A model generated the notes under the pieces. It ran no database searches. It was not told the origin of the DNA and saw only the letters and a list, made by a program, of their open reading frames with translations. A stretch of DNA of 64,000 nucleotides. It comes from CALLMM01 sp964429855. GTDB lineage: Bacteria; Armatimonadota; Chthonomonadetes; Chthonomonadales; CAJBBX01. Where the stretch lies: the NCBI GenBank assembly GCA_964429855.1, contig CAYSDM010000008.1, positions 1 through 64,000 on the forward strand, written 5' to 3'. Shown here in pieces: positions 43,791 through 52,519 of this stretch. Positions within the stretch are counted from its first letter, which is position 1, and the number at the start of each line of letters is the position of its first letter. The translations under genes were made by a program, and so were the position numbers.

Positions 43791-44888
43791 TCATCCGGGA
43801 CCGCGCATGGCGTTGTTAATCGGGCGCAGCTTCCCTCCGGGCGGCGGCAGTTTACGAACCGCCTCATCGTAGTTGACGATATACTCCCACCAGTTGTTAT
43901 AGAATCCGCCCGTCTGTCCCGGCGCGCGGGGCAGGCGGGTATGCCACCACTTCATGAAGTTTAGATGATAGTCGGGACCGCCCCATGTTTCGCAGTTCAC
44001 CGGAGCCTTTTTGCCCGTCAGATGAGGATAGTTCAGCCAGTCGTCGGCGGCAGAGAGAACGGTCGCTTTGTTGGCGTAGTCGTAGTCGCTCCTGGAGTTG
44101 GGACCGTAGTGAATATTGCCGACCTGCGCGTCATTCGGAAACTCTTTCGCGACGCGGGTGAAGCGGTTCCAGATATTCTCCGGGTTCTTCTGATGATCCC
44201 AGACTCCCTGTCCGACCGTCAGGGAGAGGATTCCCTCGCAGCGATGCCCGAAGGAGTGGATCGCCTCCGCCACGCCCCGCTCGTAGTTCCAGCCCATCAC
44301 CCAGACCGTTTTACCGCAGTCAGGAATGTCGTAGGGGCGATAGAACCAGGGGTTCTCGGTCTGGAAATAGGTCTGATCGCCGGGTATCTTCATGGCGTAC
44401 TCGTCCCAGCCGAAATAGGGCGCGCCCCACAGCCAGACCTCCTGAATGCCCTCCCGTTTCACGCGCTCCTCAAGACGGAACTGCCGAAAAATCGCCGCAT
44501 AGCTGACACTGTCCGGTTGATGCGCCTTGCTGCGATCCGCCCACATCTCCAGAAAGCTCTTCTCGTCATAGCAGAAGCCGTCGCGCTTGACCGGGAAAGC
44601 GTCCACATCTATAAACTCGACGATCTGATAGCGAACATAACCGCCGCTGGCTTCCTGCAGCGCCTCGACAACCTGCGGGGTCATCTGATGCGGGTCCTGC
44701 CACCCCATGAACCGGCTCAGGCGCGCGCTGCCTTTTGATCGCAAGATCGGGTCGTAGTTGAGCACAATCACTCTGATCGTCTTCGGACGAACTGTCTGCC
44801 GGGATTGACTGATGACAGGCGCGGCGACCGGCAGCAGGCAGAGCATCGCCATTCCGATGAGCGCTCTATTGAAATGCCGACAGGACAT
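43791..44888 (-). CDS. secreted protein of unknown function
   Basis: 365 residues from ATG 44888 (AGGAGG upstream). Signal peptide (1-28), then a mixed alpha/beta domain. Conserved-looking features: N-Y-D-P-I-L near the start, a W-G-A-P-Y-F-G-W-D-E-Y block, H-S-F-G-H-R near 200 and W-W-H-T-R-L-P-R-A-P-G near 330. The many Trp, Tyr and His residues suggest a carbohydrate- or metal-binding surface. I do not recognise the family. It starts 10 bp after the DUF5131 stop but has its own strong Shine-Dalgarno site. Confidence 0.75.
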   Translation of the reverse strand: MSCRHFNRALIGMAMLCLLPVAAPVISQSRQTVRPKTIRVIVLNYDPILRSKGSARLSRFMGWQDPHQMTPQVVEALQEASGGYVRYQIVEFIDVDAFPVKRDGFCYDEKSFLEMWADRSKAHQPDSVSYAAIFRQFRLEERVKREGIQEVWLWGAPYFGWDEYAMKIPGDQTYFQTENPWFYRPYDIPDCGKTVWVMGWNYERGVAEAIHSFGHRCEGILSLTVGQGVWDHQKNPENIWNRFTRVAKEFPNDAQVGNIHYGPNSRSDYDYANKATVLSAADDWLNYPHLTGKKAPVNCETWGGPDYHLNFMKWWHTRLPRAPGQTGGFYNNWWEYIVNYDEAVRKLPPPGGKLRPINNAMRGPG

Positions 44889-44898
44889 AAAATACCTC

Positions 44899-45318
44899 CT
44901 AACGCGCGGAAGAAGACTCCTGCCGATAAGCGACAGGCATCTCATCAAAGGTTCTGCCATAGAGTTCTCTGCCCGTTCGGTCTTTACGCGCTCCCCCCCA
45001 CTGTTTGAAGAAGGGAACGTTCGCTTCCCGACAATGCGCGTGTATCTTCTCAACCCACTCTATTTTCATCGGACGCGCGCGAGGACCCGACTCTCCGCCT
45101 ACGATCACCCAGTGAATCCCATCGAACGGCAGTTGGTCTATGGGACCAAGAAGCGGCTCGATGGAAAGAAAACGTACTGCCGCAGGAACCTTCTGTAAAT
45201 CAGCAACGCGAAAAACATAGTCCGCATTCTCCACGCTGACCCCCATCCATACATTTGCGGGCCAGGGAAGATCAGCCGCCGCCTCGCGCAGCCTGTCAAT
45301 ATGCGAACGGGTCGCCAT
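44899..45318 (-). CDS. DUF5131 (Gp37/Gp68-like), C-terminal half only
   Basis: 139 residues matching only the C-terminal half of the phage Gp37/Gp68-like family: W-P-A-N-V-W-M-G-V-S-V-E, F-L-S-I-E-P-L-L-G-P-I, V-I-V-G-G-E-S-G-P-R-A-R-P-M, F-F-K-Q-W-G-G and G-R-E-L-Y-G-R-T-F-D-E-M-P. Full-length members are about 230-250 residues and carry a C-x5-C-x2-C motif in the missing half. The ATG follows the TcmP stop by 2 bp, so it is translated as a coupled second gene. Either a truncated remnant or a shortened partner. Confidence 0.85.
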   Translation of the reverse strand: MATRSHIDRLREAAADLPWPANVWMGVSVENADYVFRVADLQKVPAAVRFLSIEPLLGPIDQLPFDGIHWVIVGGESGPRARPMKIEWVEKIHAHCREANVPFFKQWGGARKDRTGRELYGRTFDEMPVAYRQESSSAR

Positions 45319-45320
45319 CT

Positions 45321-46310
45321 CTATCCGCCTCTCTTTCTTTTTGCCTTATGGGTTAGCAGGTAGTCGGCGATCCTCACGCCAGTTTGGTTAGATGATACGA
45401 AGCAGAGCATATACAATGGCACATTGCGGGAATTGAAGAGTGTAAGGGGGCGCGGAGCAACTCCTTTTTCACCGAAAATTGACCGGAGTCGCTCAAGGAA
45501 ATACTGAACCAGCCCCCTGTAGTTAACGGTTTTTTCAAGGGACACATCTTCTTCAAAGAGATGGATCTGAGATGGCGTTCGGTAGAACCGTTCTTTCCAC
45601 TCATCTGTCCCTAAAAAACGGGTGAGTCGCTCCTCCCATGCCGTGGACGGAAGGTTATGCTGGGGCATTAACCGATTAACGCCCATTCTGATAGGAACCA
45701 GCAGCCAGAGGTCAATCCCTTTTGTTCCGGCTATCGTCTCCAGAAGTTTCCATTCAACTTGCATTCCGAAAGGGTCCAGAAACATGACGGAGCGCGTTTG
45801 TTTCATGACGGAGCTCGTTTTTTTCCAGTTCTGTTCTCCGATCCATCGGATAAGATAGTCGTTTGCGTCCGCCTGTTCAATCTGAATACGGTTCGCCTTT
45901 TCCGGAAACTCCTGGCGAAGCGTCTTCAGCATCCTGGCTTTGTGTGGGTCTTTCTCGATAAACAAAAAACTTCCAAAGGAAGGCTCTATACTCAATGCAA
46001 CCCGCGGACTTCCCTCCAGAATCGATTGCTGGTCTCCATCCTCCAGTTTCTCAAAATAAGAGAAATTGCTTGACTCCAGTTCTTCCATCGTGAGAGTCAG
46101 TTGGTCGTCTGTATCCTGACTCTCCGAGGAGGAGTGGTTAGAGTCGGTTCCTTTCGGCTGAATCGCTCCTGTTCCGGCAAAGGCATCTACATAGACGGTA
46201 TGCGCCTCTGACCGTTTCTTGAATATTTGCATATATGCTTCAAGATAATTGCGAAGGCGTGTGAGTTTATCCTGTGTCCAGTCTCCGCCGAAGGGCTGCG
46301 CCTGCCTCAT
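45321..46310 (-). CDS. tcmP: three-Cys-motif partner protein TcmP
   Basis: 329 residues; AGAAAGG before the ATG. Pattern K-L-T-R-L-R-N-Y-L-E-A-Y near 15-26 and Y-V-D-A-F-A-G-T-G near 40 are hallmarks of TcmP, which is found beside three-Cys-motif (DUF5131) genes. The middle part contains M-F-L-D-P-F-G-M, like a methyltransferase-type fold. Function unknown; linked to phage and mobile regions. The gene is clearly AT-richer than its neighbours, which suggests acquisition. Confidence 0.85.
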   Translation of the reverse strand: MRQAQPFGGDWTQDKLTRLRNYLEAYMQIFKKRSEAHTVYVDAFAGTGAIQPKGTDSNHSSSESQDTDDQLTLTMEELESSNFSYFEKLEDGDQQSILEGSPRVALSIEPSFGSFLFIEKDPHKARMLKTLRQEFPEKANRIQIEQADANDYLIRWIGEQNWKKTSSVMKQTRSVMFLDPFGMQVEWKLLETIAGTKGIDLWLLVPIRMGVNRLMPQHNLPSTAWEERLTRFLGTDEWKERFYRTPSQIHLFEEDVSLEKTVNYRGLVQYFLERLRSIFGEKGVAPRPLTLFNSRNVPLYMLCFVSSNQTGVRIADYLLTHKAKRKRGG

Positions 46311-46432
46311 TTTCCTTTCTCCCTTATACTCTACATTAACCGATCTATATTTGTATACTTACACGAAAAACTCTCCTTCTCCTTCACCACGCTGTAAACG
46401 AACAAACCACATCTTTATTCTATCAGAGGCGA

Positions 46433-46807
46433 TTATGATTCCGGCAACTCCCGACGGAAGAGGAATCGGGCGAAGAAGGAGCGGTTTCGCGCAACGATCC
46501 AGTAGCCAAGCTCCACCAGCCAGAGGAACGGCGGCACGGTCAGCAGGCGCGCCCACCTACCCCAGCCGATCCTCTCCAGAATAAACAGGCAGGCGCGTCC
46601 GGCGCGCAGGATCGTGCCGTCCGCCCGCACCACATGAATCGCTTTTTCGCAGGCAGCCGCAAGCGTCGGGGTCATCGGCGGAGAGGGCGCGCTCTGATAG
46701 GCGACGATCTCAAACTGTCGCTGCATATCGCGCCGGCGTACCCAGGCGGCGCTGCGGCGGCACATATCGCAGTCGCCGTCAAAGAGCAGCCAGTGCTTTT
46801 CCGACAT
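46433..46807 (-). CDS. DCC family thiol-disulfide oxidoreductase-like protein (DUF393)
   Basis: 124 residues from ATG 46807, placed by GTGGAGGGGG; the much longer in-frame reading to 48001 is antisense to the AAA gene and rejected. Signature F-D-G-D-C-D-M-C near 9-16, followed by a thioredoxin-like fold and a hydrophobic C-terminal helix (about 85-105). Known as DCC or YuxK family; the chemistry is presumed redox. Alone on this strand. Confidence 0.88.
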   Translation of the reverse strand: MSEKHWLLFDGDCDMCRRSAAWVRRRDMQRQFEIVAYQSAPSPPMTPTLAAACEKAIHVVRADGTILRAGRACLFILERIGWGRWARLLTVPPFLWLVELGYWIVARNRSFFARFLFRRELPES

Positions 46808-46876
46808 CTCCCCCTCCACGCCCCTCTTTCGTGATTCCCGCATCCGCTTCCTGCCTACCGCCTTTTCCGGCGGGCA

Positions 46877-46885
46877 TGATATAAT
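46877..46885 (+). promoter_or_regulatory. extended -10 promoter of the TPR-AAA gene
   Basis: TG-N-TATAAT (TG 46877-46878, TATAAT 46880-46885) without a good -35. The start codon is 63 bp after. Confidence 0.55.
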
Positions 46886-46948
46886 GGAAAGCGGTGCAAC
46901 CGCCGACGCAGGCGCAACGTAGTCCTGGCAGGAGAGTGTATCACGCGC

Positions 46949-48232
46949 ATGGAGAAAGAGAAGGTGCAGGAGAGTATCGAGCGGGGACTGGCGCGCGCCC
47001 GTCAGGACGACTGGATCGGGGCGGCGGAGGCGTTTCGCCGGGCCGTTAATCTTGACACGCAGAGCGTCGAGGCGCGTTTTCGGCTGGGCTGGGCGCTGTG
47101 GAAACGCGCCGAAGACCAGAAGCCCAATCTGGCGGATCTGGGGCTGGGCTATCTGGCGCTGGTGACCGGCTTCGACAGCTTCGCCCGCGAACGCTCCCGG
47201 AAGTTCGTTGCCTATAAGCGTCTGCTGCAAGAATCGTGTCACTGGCTGCGCGAAGCCATCGCCCGCGACCCACAGCACGCGCGCGCCCATTTCTTTCTGG
47301 CGCAGGCGATGCGCGAACTGGGGTATAAGGCGGAGGCGACGCAGATTGCGAAAAAAGCCGCCGAACTGGAGCCGGAGAACGTCCGCTACGCCACGCTGGT
47401 TCAGACCTACACCGAATCGCGCCCCCTCTCCTATGAACAGACCGGAAGAGCGGAGAACGGCGCGCGCCAGACCTGGGATGATCTGGTGCTCGACGCCCGC
47501 ACCAAGCGCGAACTGCGCCAGATGCAGTTGATGCTGGAGAAGCCGGACATGGCGCGGGAACTGGGGGTCGAACCGCCGACCGGCATTCTGCTTAAAGGCG
47601 CGCCCGGAACCGGCAAAACCACCATCGCGCGGGTGCTTGCCAGCGAGGCGAAGTGCCGATTCTTCTCCATCAGTCCCGCCGACATCAATCAGATGTATGT
47701 GGGCGAGTCGGAGAAGCGGGTGCGGGAACTGTTTATTCGCGCGCGAGAGAGCGCTCCCGCCATCATCTTTATTGACGAGATTGACGCCCTGCTCCCGGTA
47801 CGTCAGGGCGGGGTCGCCATCCATTCGGATAAGGTGGTCAACCAGTTTCTGCAGGAGATGGACGGTATGACGCCCAATCAGCGCGTGCTGATCGTCGGGG
47901 CGACCAACCGCCCCGATATGCTCGATCCCGCCGTGCGGCGCGGGGGGCGTCTCTCCCGTGAGATCACCATTCCAATGCCCGACCGCGACTCCCGCCGACA
48001 ACTGCTTGCGCTCTTTACGCGCGGCGTGAAGCTGGCTCCCGATGTAGACCTGGATTCGATGGCGGACGAGACCCCGGACTACTCGGGCGCGGATCTGAAG
48101 GCGGTCGTCAATGAAGCCGGTCTGCAGGCGTTGATTCGCCTCGCCGACTCCGCCGATCCGCAGACTCCCCGCATGTTGACGGCGGCAGACTTCGCCGAAG
48201 CCCTCGCTAATATCGAGCCGGGCGAGCAGTAG
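46949..48232 (+). CDS. TPR-AAA+ ATPase (FtsH/Cdc48-like AAA domain, no protease)
   Basis: 427 residues. N-terminal TPR repeats (about 1-140; A-E-A-F-R-R-A-V-N, then A-R-A-H-F-F-L-A-Q-A-M) precede a classical AAA domain: Walker A G-A-P-G-T-G-K-T-T (about 219-227), Walker B I-I-F-I-D-E-I-D-A-L, the second region of homology with A-T-N-R-P-D-M-L-D-P-A-V-R-R-G-G-R-L and the C-terminal lid Y-S-G-A-D-L-K-A. No membrane helix and no protease motif, so probably a remodelling ATPase with TPR substrate recognition. Substrate unknown. Confidence 0.88.
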   Translation: MEKEKVQESIERGLARARQDDWIGAAEAFRRAVNLDTQSVEARFRLGWALWKRAEDQKPNLADLGLGYLALVTGFDSFARERSRKFVAYKRLLQESCHWLREAIARDPQHARAHFFLAQAMRELGYKAEATQIAKKAAELEPENVRYATLVQTYTESRPLSYEQTGRAENGARQTWDDLVLDARTKRELRQMQLMLEKPDMARELGVEPPTGILLKGAPGTGKTTIARVLASEAKCRFFSISPADINQMYVGESEKRVRELFIRARESAPAIIFIDEIDALLPVRQGGVAIHSDKVVNQFLQEMDGMTPNQRVLIVGATNRPDMLDPAVRRGGRLSREITIPMPDRDSRRQLLALFTRGVKLAPDVDLDSMADETPDYSGADLKAVVNEAGLQALIRLADSADPQTPRMLTAADFAEALANIEPGEQ

Positions 48233-48244
48233 ATCGGTCTGAAG

Positions 48245-48273
48245 TTGACATATAATCCCCCTCCCGATATACT
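48245..48273 (+). promoter_or_regulatory. near-consensus promoter of the tRNA
   Basis: TTGACA (48245-48250), exactly 17 bp, TATACT (48268-48273), with the tRNA 5' end at 48284, about 4 nt after the expected transcription start. This is the strongest promoter I see in the window. Confidence 0.85.
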
Positions 48274-48283
48274 AGTTCCTGTC

Positions 48284-48356
48284 GCCCCGGTAGTCCAACG
48301 GCAGAGACACGCGACTTAAAATCGCGACAGTGTGGGTTCGAATCCCTCCCGGGGCA
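48284..48356 (+). tRNA. tRNA-Leu(TAA)-like, class I shape
   Basis: 73 nt: acceptor GCCCCGG / CCGGGGC with discriminator A; anticodon stem CGCGA / TCGCG with loop CTTAAAA, anticodon TAA, decoding UUA. The variable loop is only 5 nt (ACAGT), whereas bacterial tRNA-Leu normally has a long arm. The D stem has a C-A and the T stem a T-T mismatch, and CCA is not encoded, unlike the two tRNAs at 5 kb. The strong promoter indicates it is expressed; it may be a diverged decoder or a tRNA-like RNA. Confidence 0.7.
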
Positions 48357-48458
48357 TCGCGTATATTCCGCTCTGCGCCCCCGACAGCCGACCGAAACAT
48401 CCGGCGTTTGGAAAACGCGAGCCGCCCGATACCCGCAGAACCGGAAAGGCAGCTATTC

Positions 48459-49929
48459 ATGCTCGTTCCCTCGCGAGAAGAGTTCGTTCAACTTGCCGGC
48501 CAGGGCAATCTGATTCCCGTCTACCGCGATATTCTCGCGGATCGCCTGACTCCGGTCTCCGCCTTTGAGAAGATCAGCGGCGGCAGCGGCTCCTTTCTGC
48601 TGGAGAGCGTCGAGGGAGGTGAACGGCTGGGACGTTACTCCTTTCTGGGTCTCAACCCGTTCCTGACCCTCAGCGCCAAAGGCAGCACGGTGACCCTGAC
48701 GGAGGGACGCCGCACCCGCACGGTGGTGCTGGCTCCGGGCGATGACGCCCTGACAGTAGTCGCTGAACTGATGTCNNNNNNNNNNGCTGCCCGGTCTGCC
48801 CCGATTCTGCGGCGGCGCGGTCGGCTATCTGGGCTATGACATGGCGCGGTTTTTCGAGAAGCTGCCGGAGAACACCCTTGACGATCTCCAGATAGACGAC
48901 GCCTTCTTTCTCTTTACCGACACGCTGCTGATCTTCGATCACGTGAAGCACGCGCTCAAAGTGCTCTGCCTGGCGCGGGTGGAGAACAATCCCGGACGCG
49001 CCTACGATGAGGCGGTCGCCCGGATCGAGCGGCTGATCGCGCGCCTTCGCACGCCGGTCTACTCCCGTCCCTCCGTCTCGTATCCCGGTGCGCCCTCTGT
49101 CTCTGCCAATATGACGAAAGAGCAGTACGAAGCATCGGTCGAACGCTGCAAGGAGTACATTGCGGCGGGCGACGCCTTTCAGGTAGTTCCCTCCATGCGG
49201 TTCACGGTTCCCCTGCGGGCGCGCCCGTTTGAGGTCTATCGCGCCCTGCGCTCCGTCAATCCCTCCCCCTATATGTACTTCCTCGATCTCGGAAAACGAC
49301 AGATCGTCGGCTCTTCGCCGGAGATTCTGGTGACGGTGGAGGAGGGCGAGGTCACCGTGCGCCCTATTGCCGGAACGCGCCCCCGCGGCGCAACGACCGC
49401 CGAAGATATGCGCTTCGCCGCCGATCTGCTGGCGGACGAGAAGGAGCGCGCAGAACATATCATGCTGGTGGACCTGGGGCGCAACGACATCGGGCGTGTC
49501 AGCCGCTACGGGACCGTGACAGTGGATGAACTGATGGTCATCGAACGCTACTCCCATGTGATGCACATCGTATCCAATGTGACCGGCGAACTGGATGCGC
49601 GGTGCAGCGTCTACGATGTGATGCGCGCCTGTTTCCCCGCCGGGACGCTGACCGGCGCGCCGAAAGTCCGCGCCATGGAGATCATCGAGGAGCTTGAGCC
49701 GACCCGGCGAGGACTCTACGGCGGAGCCGTCGGCTACTTCAGCTTCAACGGCGACATGGATTTCGCCATCGCCATCCGCACGCTGCTCGCTGACAACGGC
49801 AAAGCCTTCCTGCAGGTCGGGGCAGGCGTGGTCGCCGACTCGGTGCCGGAAAAAGAGTACTTCGAGTGTTTGAATAAGTCCCGCGCTCTGCTTGCCGCCA
49901 TCGAACTGGCGGAAGCCGGACTGGAGTAG
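48459..49929 (+). CDS. trpE: anthranilate synthase component I, interrupted by an assembly gap
   Basis: About 490 codons in all, in two parts: 48459-48775 (MLVPSREEFVQLAGQG onward, with L-L-E-S in F-L-L-E-S-V-E) and from about 48787 to 49929 (L-P-G-L-P-R-F-C-G-G-A-V-G-Y-L-G-Y-D onward). The ten N between them change the frame, as expected for a gap of arbitrary size, so this is not a real frameshift. Active-site blocks P-I-A-G-T-R-P-R-G, L-V-D-L-G-R-N-D and F-P-A-G-T-L-T-G-A-P-K are intact. Makes anthranilate from chorismate and ammonia; the trpG partner is not in the window. Possibly read through from the tRNA promoter. Confidence 0.92.
48776..48785. other. assembly gap (10 N) inside trpE
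   Basis: Ten unknown bases; the flanking protein segments are both TrpE, in different frames, so the true length is not 10. Judging by the family, roughly 10-20 residues may be missing. Confidence 0.98.
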
Positions 49930-49935
49930 GGAGCC

Positions 49936-50319
49936 ATGTTTCAGATTATTCCGCAGTTGACGGTTCAGGATCTCTCCCGCTCGGTGGAGTTCTACACGCA
50001 GCGTCTCGGTTTCACCGCCGCCCTGTCCGATCCGCCGGAGGCGCCGGTCTTCGTGATGCTGGAACGAGAGGAGTCGCGCCTGTTTCTGGTCTCCGAGGAC
50101 TCGCGGGAGGAGACCTATCAACGGGACGACCTGGCAGGCAATAAACGCGGCGTGGGGGTCCGGCTCTATCTGGAGGTGGACGACGCGCAGGCGCTCTATC
50201 ACGCGCTGAAGGAGGCGGGCGTCTCCCTTCTGCGCGAACTGGCTTACAATGAGAGGGAGGACTATACCGAGTTCTCCTGCTCCGACCCGGACGGTTACGA
50301 GATCGGCATCTATTCCTGA
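49936..50319 (+). CDS. VOC (glyoxalase/bleomycin resistance) family protein
   Basis: 127 residues, two beta-alpha-beta-beta-beta repeats: I-P-Q-L-T-V-Q-D-L-S-R-S-V-E-F-Y at the start and a second half ending F-S-C-S-D-P-D-G-Y-E-I-G-I-Y. The classical glyoxalase metal set is incomplete by eye. Starts 6 bp after trpE with its site GGAG inside the trpE stop region, so it is likely co-transcribed. Substrate unknown. Confidence 0.87.
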   Translation: MFQIIPQLTVQDLSRSVEFYTQRLGFTAALSDPPEAPVFVMLEREESRLFLVSEDSREETYQRDDLAGNKRGVGVRLYLEVDDAQALYHALKEAGVSLLRELAYNEREDYTEFSCSDPDGYEIGIYS

Positions 50320-50366
50320 TCCCTGTTTTATCTGTAAGAAGAGGCGCGCACGGATGCGAGCGAAAC

Positions 50367-50834
50367 ATGCTAAAAGATAAACTGGTCGGGTGCTGGCGAC
50401 TCCTCTCCTTCACACTGGAGCGAGGAGAGGGCGCGGCGCTGTACCCTTTCGGCGCGGATGCGGTCGGTCTGCTGATCTACGATTCCTCCACCCGGATGTC
50501 GGTTCAGATCATGCGGCGGGAGCGTCCCATGCTCTGTGCCCTGCTGACGGACAAAGCCGCCGCGCTTCAGCATAAGGGAAGTTCGGATGAGGCGCTGGCA
50601 GCCTTTGACGGCTATCTGGCGTATGCCGGTTCCTATGAAACGGACGAGAATGCCGGAGCGGTTCTGCATCGGGTGGAGTGCAGCCTGCTGCCCAACTGGA
50701 TCGGGCTGACGATGATGCGTTATGCCGTCTGTGAGGGGGATCGCCTGATCCTCTCCACCCCGGCGCTGCCGGTGGGCGGCGACCAGTATGTTGCCCGACT
50801 GGTCTGGGAGCGGATTCGAGGGAAAGAGGGATGA
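50367..50834 (+). CDS. lipocalin-like domain protein
   Basis: 155 residues. Lipocalin_5-type fold: L-V-G-C-W-R-L-L-S at the start and G-L-L-I-Y-D-S-S-T-R-M-S-V-Q-I near 33-47, then a long C-terminal strand set. No signal peptide, so a cytoplasmic small-molecule binder is likely. Weak ribosome binding site. The methyltransferase start overlaps its stop (ATGA). Confidence 0.8.
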   Translation: MLKDKLVGCWRLLSFTLERGEGAALYPFGADAVGLLIYDSSTRMSVQIMRRERPMLCALLTDKAAALQHKGSSDEALAAFDGYLAYAGSYETDENAGAVLHRVECSLLPNWIGLTMMRYAVCEGDRLILSTPALPVGGDQYVARLVWERIRGKEG

Positions 50835-51637
50835 GCGAAAGTCGGTATGTGCTGGCGACAGGCGAACAGGGAGCGTACCGCCTGCAGATCGTCAACAGCG
50901 TGCATGGTCCGGACACGGAGGCGTTCCTGCTCCGGGCCGGTCTGGGACGCGCCATGCGAGTCGCGGACATCGGCTGCGGGGTGGGAACCATCACCTGCTG
51001 GCTCTCGCGGCAGGTGGGACCGAGCGGCGATGTTTACGGGGTGGACATCAGCCCGGATCAGATCACGCAGGCGCAGCAGGTCGCCTATCGCCAGCGATTG
51101 AGCAACATTCACCTGTCGGTCGGCAGCGCCAACGACACCGGTCTGCAAAAAGAGTCGTTCGATCTGGTCTTCTGCCGGTTTGTACTGATGCATGTGGCGG
51201 ACCCTGTCGGGGCGCTGCGCGAGATGGCGTCGCTGGTGCGGCATGGAGGGGTGCTTGCCTGCGAAGATGGCGACTTCTTCGCGCCCTTCAGCGAGCCGGT
51301 CAGTCCCGCTTTTGAGCGCGTCTTCGAACTCTATCGGGCTTTAGGCAAACATCGCGGGCTAGATTTTCGCATGGGACCGCGGCTCTATCGAATGTTTCTG
51401 GAGGCGGGTTTTGAGGATCCGGAGGTCCGCCTCGTACAGCCGGTTCTGACACGCGGGGACGCAAAGCGGCTGCCGGAGTGGACTCTGGCGGAGTGCGCCC
51501 CCGCTCTGGTGGAAGCCGGTCTCTCCACACAGGAAGAGATCGCGCGCCTGATCGCGGAGATGAAGGCGATGGCAAAGGATGAGACAACCCTCTTCGGCAT
51601 GGCGCGTATGACCCAGGTATGGGCACGAAAAGGATAG
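50831..51637 (+). CDS. class I SAM-dependent methyltransferase
   Basis: 268 residues. Motif I V-A-D-I-G-C-G-V-G-T near 44-53, then V-D-I-S-P-D-Q for the adenosine ring, and F-D-L-V-F-C-R-F-V-L-M-H as the post-II strand. A UbiE/Coq5-like small-molecule methylase; substrate unknown. Coupled to the lipocalin-like gene through a 4-bp overlap, and followed 7 bp later by a coiled-coil protein. Confidence 0.88.
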   Translation: MSESRYVLATGEQGAYRLQIVNSVHGPDTEAFLLRAGLGRAMRVADIGCGVGTITCWLSRQVGPSGDVYGVDISPDQITQAQQVAYRQRLSNIHLSVGSANDTGLQKESFDLVFCRFVLMHVADPVGALREMASLVRHGGVLACEDGDFFAPFSEPVSPAFERVFELYRALGKHRGLDFRMGPRLYRMFLEAGFEDPEVRLVQPVLTRGDAKRLPEWTLAECAPALVEAGLSTQEEIARLIAEMKAMAKDETTLFGMARMTQVWARKG

Positions 51638-51644
51638 CGGACGG

Positions 51645-52424
51645 TTGCGGCTGACGATGGAGCAGATGGATCCGCAAATCGGGCAGAAGATCGCGGACGG
51701 ACGCGCCGCGCACTCCCGGCGATATGAGCGCGAACTGAAGCGGACTCTGAACGCTCTGGGTATTCCGGACTATCCTCCCGCGCCGCCGAAACGCGGCTGG
51801 TGGGGCCTGCTCGGAAAGCCGTCGAAGGAAGAGGAGCAGCGCGAACAGGAGCGGCAGGCGATCATGTTGCGGGAAGAGATTCGGCTGCTGCTGCCAGCGC
51901 TGAAACTGTCAAAAGCGGAGCAGACCTATGTTGAGATTCTGCTTCAGATGATGGATGAACGTACCGGACTGGATGAGATCGTCGGGCTGGAGATGCTTCA
52001 GGCGTTGAACCGCATGATCGGCGACTATCGGCAGATCGTGGCGCAGACGGAGGCGGTTCTGGCTGCTATGCGGGAGAATCCCGTTCGGACTCTGGAAGAG
52101 GAGCGCGCGCGGCTGGCGGCGCGGCTGGAACAGTCCGCCGACCCGATTGCCCGCGAGACCCTTCAGCGCAGCCTGGAGATCAGCGAATCGCGCCTTGAGA
52201 GCGTCCGCTCGCTCGCAACCGCGCTGGAAAGGCTGGACGCGCAGGAGGAGATGTGCCGACAGACGCTGGCTTCGGTGCGCTCCTCGCTTTCGCGGATGAA
52301 GACCTCGCAAGCCGCGATGGCAACCGGCGATCAGGAGGAGATACAGCGCGTCGCGGAGAATCTCAATGCCCGGGCTGGCGCTTTAGAGCAGGCGATTCAG
52401 GAAGTGATGAACCTGCGTCTGTGA
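51645..52424 (+). CDS. coiled-coil protein of unknown function
   Basis: 259 residues from TTG 51645, with ATG 51657 as an alternative. Mostly predicted coiled coil, with heptads rich in Leu, Glu, Arg and Ala (about 55-250), and one proline-containing hinge P-P-A-P-P-K-R-G-W-W-G near 46. No signal or membrane helix. Resembles TolA/PspA-type helical proteins in composition only; I do not recognise the family. Confidence 0.75.
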   Translation: MRLTMEQMDPQIGQKIADGRAAHSRRYERELKRTLNALGIPDYPPAPPKRGWWGLLGKPSKEEEQREQERQAIMLREEIRLLLPALKLSKAEQTYVEILLQMMDERTGLDEIVGLEMLQALNRMIGDYRQIVAQTEAVLAAMRENPVRTLEEERARLAARLEQSADPIARETLQRSLEISESRLESVRSLATALERLDAQEEMCRQTLASVRSSLSRMKTSQAAMATGDQEEIQRVAENLNARAGALEQAIQEVMNLRL

Positions 52425-52519
52425 TTGTCTGTCCGCGATAACTTGCATTTCACCAGGAGATTTTTATATCGGCGTTACATCCGCTATCCACCACATACAC
52501 ACAGGAGGTTCAACCGCTT

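Noticed and set aside
40275..46310. HNH nuclease and TcmP as one defence island
   Set aside because: They are 4 kb apart, with ordinary genes (prepilin, manA, secreted protein) between; no defence gene set is recognisable.
46433..48001. Single 522-codon minus frame that includes the DCC protein
   Set aside because: Only the last 124 codons match a family and have a ribosome binding site; the rest is antisense to the TPR-AAA gene.
48245..48256. TTGACA directly followed by TATAAT as a promoter
   Set aside because: There is no spacer; the TATACT 17 bp after TTGACA is the correct -10.
48459..49929. trpE as a frameshifted pseudogene
   Set aside because: The change of frame coincides with ten N; both parts carry intact motifs.
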